NCBI GenBank assembly: GCA_030062745.1
Contig: CP099842.1
Location: forward strand, 372,001 to 436,000
Source of the DNA: Capitulum mitella
Taxonomy: Eukaryota; Arthropoda; Thecostraca; Pollicipedomorpha; Pollicipedidae
Direction of reading: 5' to 3'
DNA: 64,000 nucleotides
The translations under genes and the position numbers were made by a program. Positions 59,901 through 64,000 of this stretch are shown one piece after another (the first letter of the stretch is position 1; every line of letters begins with the position of its first letter). Under the pieces are notes generated by a model, which was not told the origin of the DNA, made no database searches, and worked only from the letters and a program-made list of their open reading frames with translations.

Positions 59901-61356
59901 TTTTACAACAAAAAAAAAAACAGGCATGTTTGCAGGGCTAACTTACTAAACATCACCAGAGTTGCTGAACTTCTGGACACTGCACACATTTTGCCATTGA
60001 AACTCACCCAGCCTGGTATGACCTGATCCAACAAGGACAGAAAGCTTCATGCATTACTCATTTTATGGGGACAATTCTGCCTGGCTTCCAAGGCTGAATG
60101 CCACTCAACTGGGATTTGTAATCCAATGTGATCATGCCAAAAACATTATGCAATATTTAACCACACACAACCACAATTATCTGCAACAAGAAGAATTTCA
60201 AATCTTTTGCACAGCATGAATGATGTCAGCCTGCATCATATGCTTTACAGATCCTGACCTCAAATCACATTCTGACAGAAATACCAAAAATGATATAAAT
60301 CATAAGGTGTTACAAAGATAGGATACCAGAATGCAGAACCTTAGGGCAATGCTGATAATTGTATAGATGTGGAACAAAATTAATGTGAAAAGCAGCACAA
60401 TAAATAAACAAAATTAAATCACCAAATGACACAGAGATAATGCCTGTTCCTCCTCTTACTCTCATTCTCTTTTCAAACTAGGTGATAGCTTTCATATCTA
60501 ATCACACTCCCCAACCATGAGACAGGGCCACAAGATCATCCCAAACACATCTTCCAAGCATAGACAGTATTGTCTTTCCATCCTGGGCAGCAGACCAGAA
60601 ACACTGCAGCCCTATAGTAACAGTGGTCCACATGGCTGACTGGGTCACAACCAGTGACATAGCTGAGGGGCATGTGACAGGATGACCATTCCCTCCTGGA
60701 GGTCAAACAGGGACCCTGAGGTCACCAGCAATGTCAAGACAGGGGTTTTGTCAAGACAGCAATGTCAAGATGGTGTTCAAACAGTCAGGGACCCTGGGAT
60801 GATTAGACCCTGGGATTTCTGATGGTCTTGACATGATTAGATGACATGATCTGATAGTCTTTGAATGATTAGACTGACAGGGATACTGAGATGGCCAAGG
60901 AGCAGAAGCTGTTGTGAGGATGAAGTGGCCAGGGGCCCTCAAACAGTCAGATGTCCTGGGACAATCAGGGTCCTGACACATCCATGAACTCTGCACAATC
61001 AGAAGCCCTGGTACAGCCAGAAACCCCAAATCAGTTGAGGGCCCAGAATGGTTGGGCCCAAGGACAGACATGAGCCCTGACAGCTGGCCATCCTAGGAAG
61101 ATCCTGGGCCCAAGGATGGCTGAGGGCCCTAGGGCAGTCAAGAACCTGGGGATGGCTTGGGGTTGCACCATCATGGGCCCTAGGATGGTTGAGGGCCTTG
61201 GGATGGTCAAGGATCCAGGGATGGCCTGGGGTTGCACCAAAGATGCAACCCCAAGCCAGAGGGCAGTAAAGGATACTAGAGGCCACAGGCTCATAAAGGG
61301 TGCTATCAGACTTGGCTCTGCCTAACAAAGGTTATGTGACATGTCTTAATAGGTTA
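59901..61356. other. CpG-free block, 1.46 kb, no gene
   Basis: No CG dinucleotide found, although the right half (60600-61260) is GC-rich. That half is a degenerate tract of GGGCCCTAGG, CCCTGGGATG and GGGGTTGCACC-type units. No exon is seen. Confidence 0.85.
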
Positions 61357-61705
61357 CGATAAGTTAGGCTAGGATGGGATGATTTATATTAGGTATCTTG
61401 TTAACCTTGTTTATTATTCAAGTTTGATTATACTGATGATGTCATATGGCCCAAAATACCTAAACTTTGGAAAATGTCCCTTTCAAATTTGTTACCACGG
61501 AATCTCAGCAAAAACCAGGCAAGTGGTGCCACAGTCAGCAACAATGACACTGGAATCAGCAAATGGTGTGTTAATATTATGTGGTAATTTTTTCACATTC
61601 TTCATATTGGAATGATATTATCCAATGTTGAATCACAAGTATTTTCCTTGAAACCACCTGTTATATGATTTCTATGCCATTTATGCTACCTTGCTGGAAA
61701 ATAGG
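61250..61705. repeat. Dispersed repeat, copy 2
   Basis: Same orientation and order of landmarks as 9590-10070, with many substitutions. Here the TTAGG-like section is shorter and more decayed. Confidence 0.75.
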
Positions 61706-62909
61706 CACTTGGAAATCTGTGGCTTGGCCCAATATAACATACTGGAACAGAGAAAAAATAACACCATAAGAAAAAACACCATACTGCCGAAGAGAAAAAC
61801 CATTAATGCCATTTAAATGGGATACCTTATTACGTATCATGAATGAATTAGGACACTAAGAACTAGGTACACATCTGATCAAATCATGAGAATATATGTT
61901 ACAGGGCAGTATTAAGCTTCTGGTGCACAAAAACTCAGCAGTTTTGCTGCAGTGCTCATCAAGACAAACATGCAAGGAAAGTGAAAATGGCACAGGTGCC
62001 AGAGCCTCACCATCTTTGCAAAGAATGAAAGCAAAAGCCAGCACCAGAGCATTCTGTTGGCATATGATCATACTTGATTGGTGTCAGTGGTCTTGATACC
62101 AATTTTGGCCCTTGTCTTCGCCCATTCAAACAACTCAACACGCCGCCAGCAAAAGATGACCCAAATTGCGCTTGCCGCGGAGGCTGCATAAACGGACATC
62201 CTTTGGTTTTCAAAATGTTTGAAATCCTGGTGGCCATGACTTCTACCCTAAACCCTCAAATGTATACCAGAACAACTGGGGCACCTTTATGGCGAAACAG
62301 TCGCGCTCACTGCGGTGAAACGACTTTCCGCCACGCAGAGCAGTCGGCCGTCTCACAACGCAGCGCGACCTGAGCGCGTACGCGAACCGCAATGTCTCCA
62401 ACTGCTAACTCCCCTCCCTCAACAACAGTTCATTCAAGGGCGCCACGAGGCGGGTTACAGCCTTCAAGGTGACAACGTCAGCGAGGGTCTGGGAACGAGG
62501 GCTAGTATATGCTAGCGCCATCTAGATTCATGACGTCATCGGTGCTCAAGAGCTCTTCGGGTTTTCGTCTTTCATCGCATGGGCGTCGTTGTCCGAAAAT
62601 TATGGTGAGGCTTAAGTCGCAGGTAGGGCTGCTATACTAAAGAACGTGCATTCTGCGACATATTTCGTTATATTGCCCGGTGACTTTGTAAAGGAGAACG
62701 TCTGGTGATGGATCCAGGAGCCAATTTCTGTAAATCAAAGCATAATGAAAAAGCTTGCATTTGATATTCATTCGAGCTAAGTTTTATCAGCTGACTCTTA
62801 TCGGTTCTGGAGCAACGATTTATGACAGCATCCATCAAATTAGTCATAATTAGGACGACATCTGCGACGGCATCTGAGACTATGTTACGGCACAGATAAT
62901 ACCCCAAAT
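61706..62909. other. No gene recognised; possible promoter near 62.3-62.6 kb
   Basis: CpG content jumps at about 62120. Around 62575 a pyrimidine-rich TCGTCTTTCATCG precedes ATTATG|GTGAGG (ATG at 62603), the pattern of a first exon ending just after the start codon. No following exon was found. Confidence 0.3.
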
Positions 62910-63107
62910 CAGGGGTGTCGATTTGCATTCTTTCGAGGGGACTCTGGCCTACCCAATGTTAATTTGGGCCCCTCGAATGTTGGTTTGGGCCCCTCCAATA
63001 TTTTCTGCCAGTTTTAAAGGGAATTGGGCAAAAATAACGAAAGAAACGGCCACAACAGATAAAAGATAGATAGAAAGTAAGGAATACGGCATAAAGTGAT
63101 GTATGTA

Positions 63108-63158
<51 letters not shown>

Positions 63159-63373
63159 TGTGTGTGTGTGTGTGTGTGTGTGTATACCTATGCACATGGG
63201 ACATGCACAATTTGTTATTTGAAAAATGGTAAGAAAAACTCAAAAATCTTCATTGATGAAAATAAAGTAGGCTAAATCCGTTGAGAAACTCCCATTTGGG
63301 AGGGGGGGGGGGTTATAGGTTGTCGGGCCGACCGCTCGGCCCACTCAGTCATTTACAGAAATTGACGCCCCTG
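62910..63373. mobile_element. 464-bp hAT-like MITE
   Basis: Inverted ends CAGGGGTGTCGATTTGC and CAGGGGCGTCAATTTCT. The flanking 8-mers CCCCAAAT (62902-62909) and TCCCGAAT (63374-63381) match at 6 of 8 positions, as for an old hAT duplication. The interior holds a TA/TG microsatellite and a G run but no gene. Confidence 0.6.
63113..63183. repeat. (TA)n(TG)n microsatellite
   Basis: About 20 TA units followed by about 13 TG units inside the MITE. Confidence 0.95.
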
Positions 63374-63381
63374 TCCCGAAT

Positions 63382-63742
63382 CCTCAGCACGCAAGGATCA
63401 AACGCCACTGAAACAAAGCTGTTGTCCAAATAAGTGAGTGTTACCGCAGTCCGCGGTGATCATTTGGTTTTTGTTTGGTTGATGATTTAACTGCGCTGTT
63501 TGCGGCAACCTTGTCTAACGTTTGTTTTTGAGTGTCACTTTGTTCGTGACTGGGAGGTGGCACCACTCCGGAAAATGTAACTATTTAATTTTCTTTGTGA
63601 CTAAAATTTAACTATTGCAGCTGTTTTCTCTTTTGATTGATTGATTGCCCATGATTGCAGGTTTCTACGTAAATAAAAAGATTGTCTGAACCGTACACCG
63701 ATCCTTAATTAGCCAAAAGGCCGGTACAGTCAAGATGTTTGA
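63382..63742. other. Spacer, nothing recognised
   Basis: Mixed-composition DNA between the MITE and the retrotransposon remnant; no feature supported. Confidence 0.5.
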
Positions 63743-63931
63743 CTTGGACTTCGCAGCTGGAAGATGGGGCGCGTCGTCTCGACCGCCCCGAGTGCGGACG
63801 GCCTGATTCGCACGGTAACTGTGCAGGTTGGCGAGTCGAGGTTCGTCCGGCCCGTGCACAAGCTGATCGTTCTCGTGGAAGCTCATAATGCTCCTCATGG
63901 GGAGCCACGTGGGCGTGTGGTTGCGCACTGA
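63743..63931 (+). pseudogene. BEL/Pao retrotransposon polyprotein tail (DUF5641-like)
   Basis: The frame through ATG 63764 reads WKMGRVV, then GLIRTVTVQVG and RFVRPVHKLIVL, stopping at 63929-63931. This is the pattern of the DUF5641 domain that ends BEL/Pao pol polyproteins (W-x-x-G-R-V, D-G-x-x-R-x-x-x-V, RPV-x-K-L). Only the last ~60 residues are seen; upstream protease, RT and integrase are absent, so it is a fragment. Whether an LTR follows lies beyond the window. Confidence 0.65.
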
Positions 63932-64000
63932 TGCTCGGTGTGGTGGACGCGACGTGTACCGTGATATCCCGTTCCCCGTCGTGGTGGCAGGTACTCTGTG

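Overview
The window is animal nuclear DNA, most likely from an arthropod and plausibly a crustacean. Genes are split by GT-AG introns, exons are GC-rich, CpG is abundant in some blocks and absent in others, and transposon remnants and minisatellites are common. Degenerate TTAGG-type arrays (the arthropod telomere unit) and PIF/Harbinger, TTAA-flanked, hAT, non-LTR and BEL/Pao sequences fit an arthropod. The high-GC exon style resembles barnacles, but that is a guess.

Four conserved host genes can be assembled exon by exon with matching splice phases. (1) 1117-3381, minus: WBP4/FBP21, a spliceosome-associated protein with a U1-type zinc finger and a WW domain; its first exon lies upstream, possibly near 10388. 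(2) 12716-22668, minus: Phafin (PLEKHF), a PH+FYVE phosphoinositide-binding endosomal adaptor. Its 3'-terminal coding exon is present in three tandem copies with a 79-bp period, each with an acceptor and its own stop. (3) 50420-52101, plus: RNASEK, a small two-helix membrane protein. (4) 53485-57389, minus: farnesyl diphosphate synthase, converging on RNASEK.

Mobile DNA fills most of the rest. At 3569-8729 lies an apparently intact PIF/Harbinger transposon with identical 32-bp termini, a TAT target duplication and both partner genes (a HARBI1-type nuclease and a Myb/SANT-like protein); it probably sits in WBP4 intron 1. From 31.7 to 43.2 kb lies a transposon-rich block. It holds a 2.7-kb TTAA-flanked element with ~480-bp inverted repeats enclosing a degraded intronless adenosine-kinase fragment. 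It also holds four copies of a 1.2-kb TTAA-flanked non-autonomous element, two of them forming a near-perfect head-to-head palindrome. A non-LTR reverse-transcriptase pseudogene (46.5-47.8 kb) is interrupted by a 273-bp hAT MITE, another hAT-like MITE lies at 62910-63373, and a BEL/Pao tail lies at the right edge. Large minisatellites occur at 15.1-15.7 kb (29 bp) and 27.85-28.68 kb (40 bp).

A second, compositional layer overlies this. CpG is completely absent from 28709-31011 and 59901-61356, and from 50250-51295 across RNASEK exons 1-2, while adjacent DNA is CpG-rich. This points to sharply bounded germline methylation domains. The long stretches 23.2-27.8, 43.2-46.3, 47.8-50.3 and 57.9-59.9 kb contain no gene I can support.
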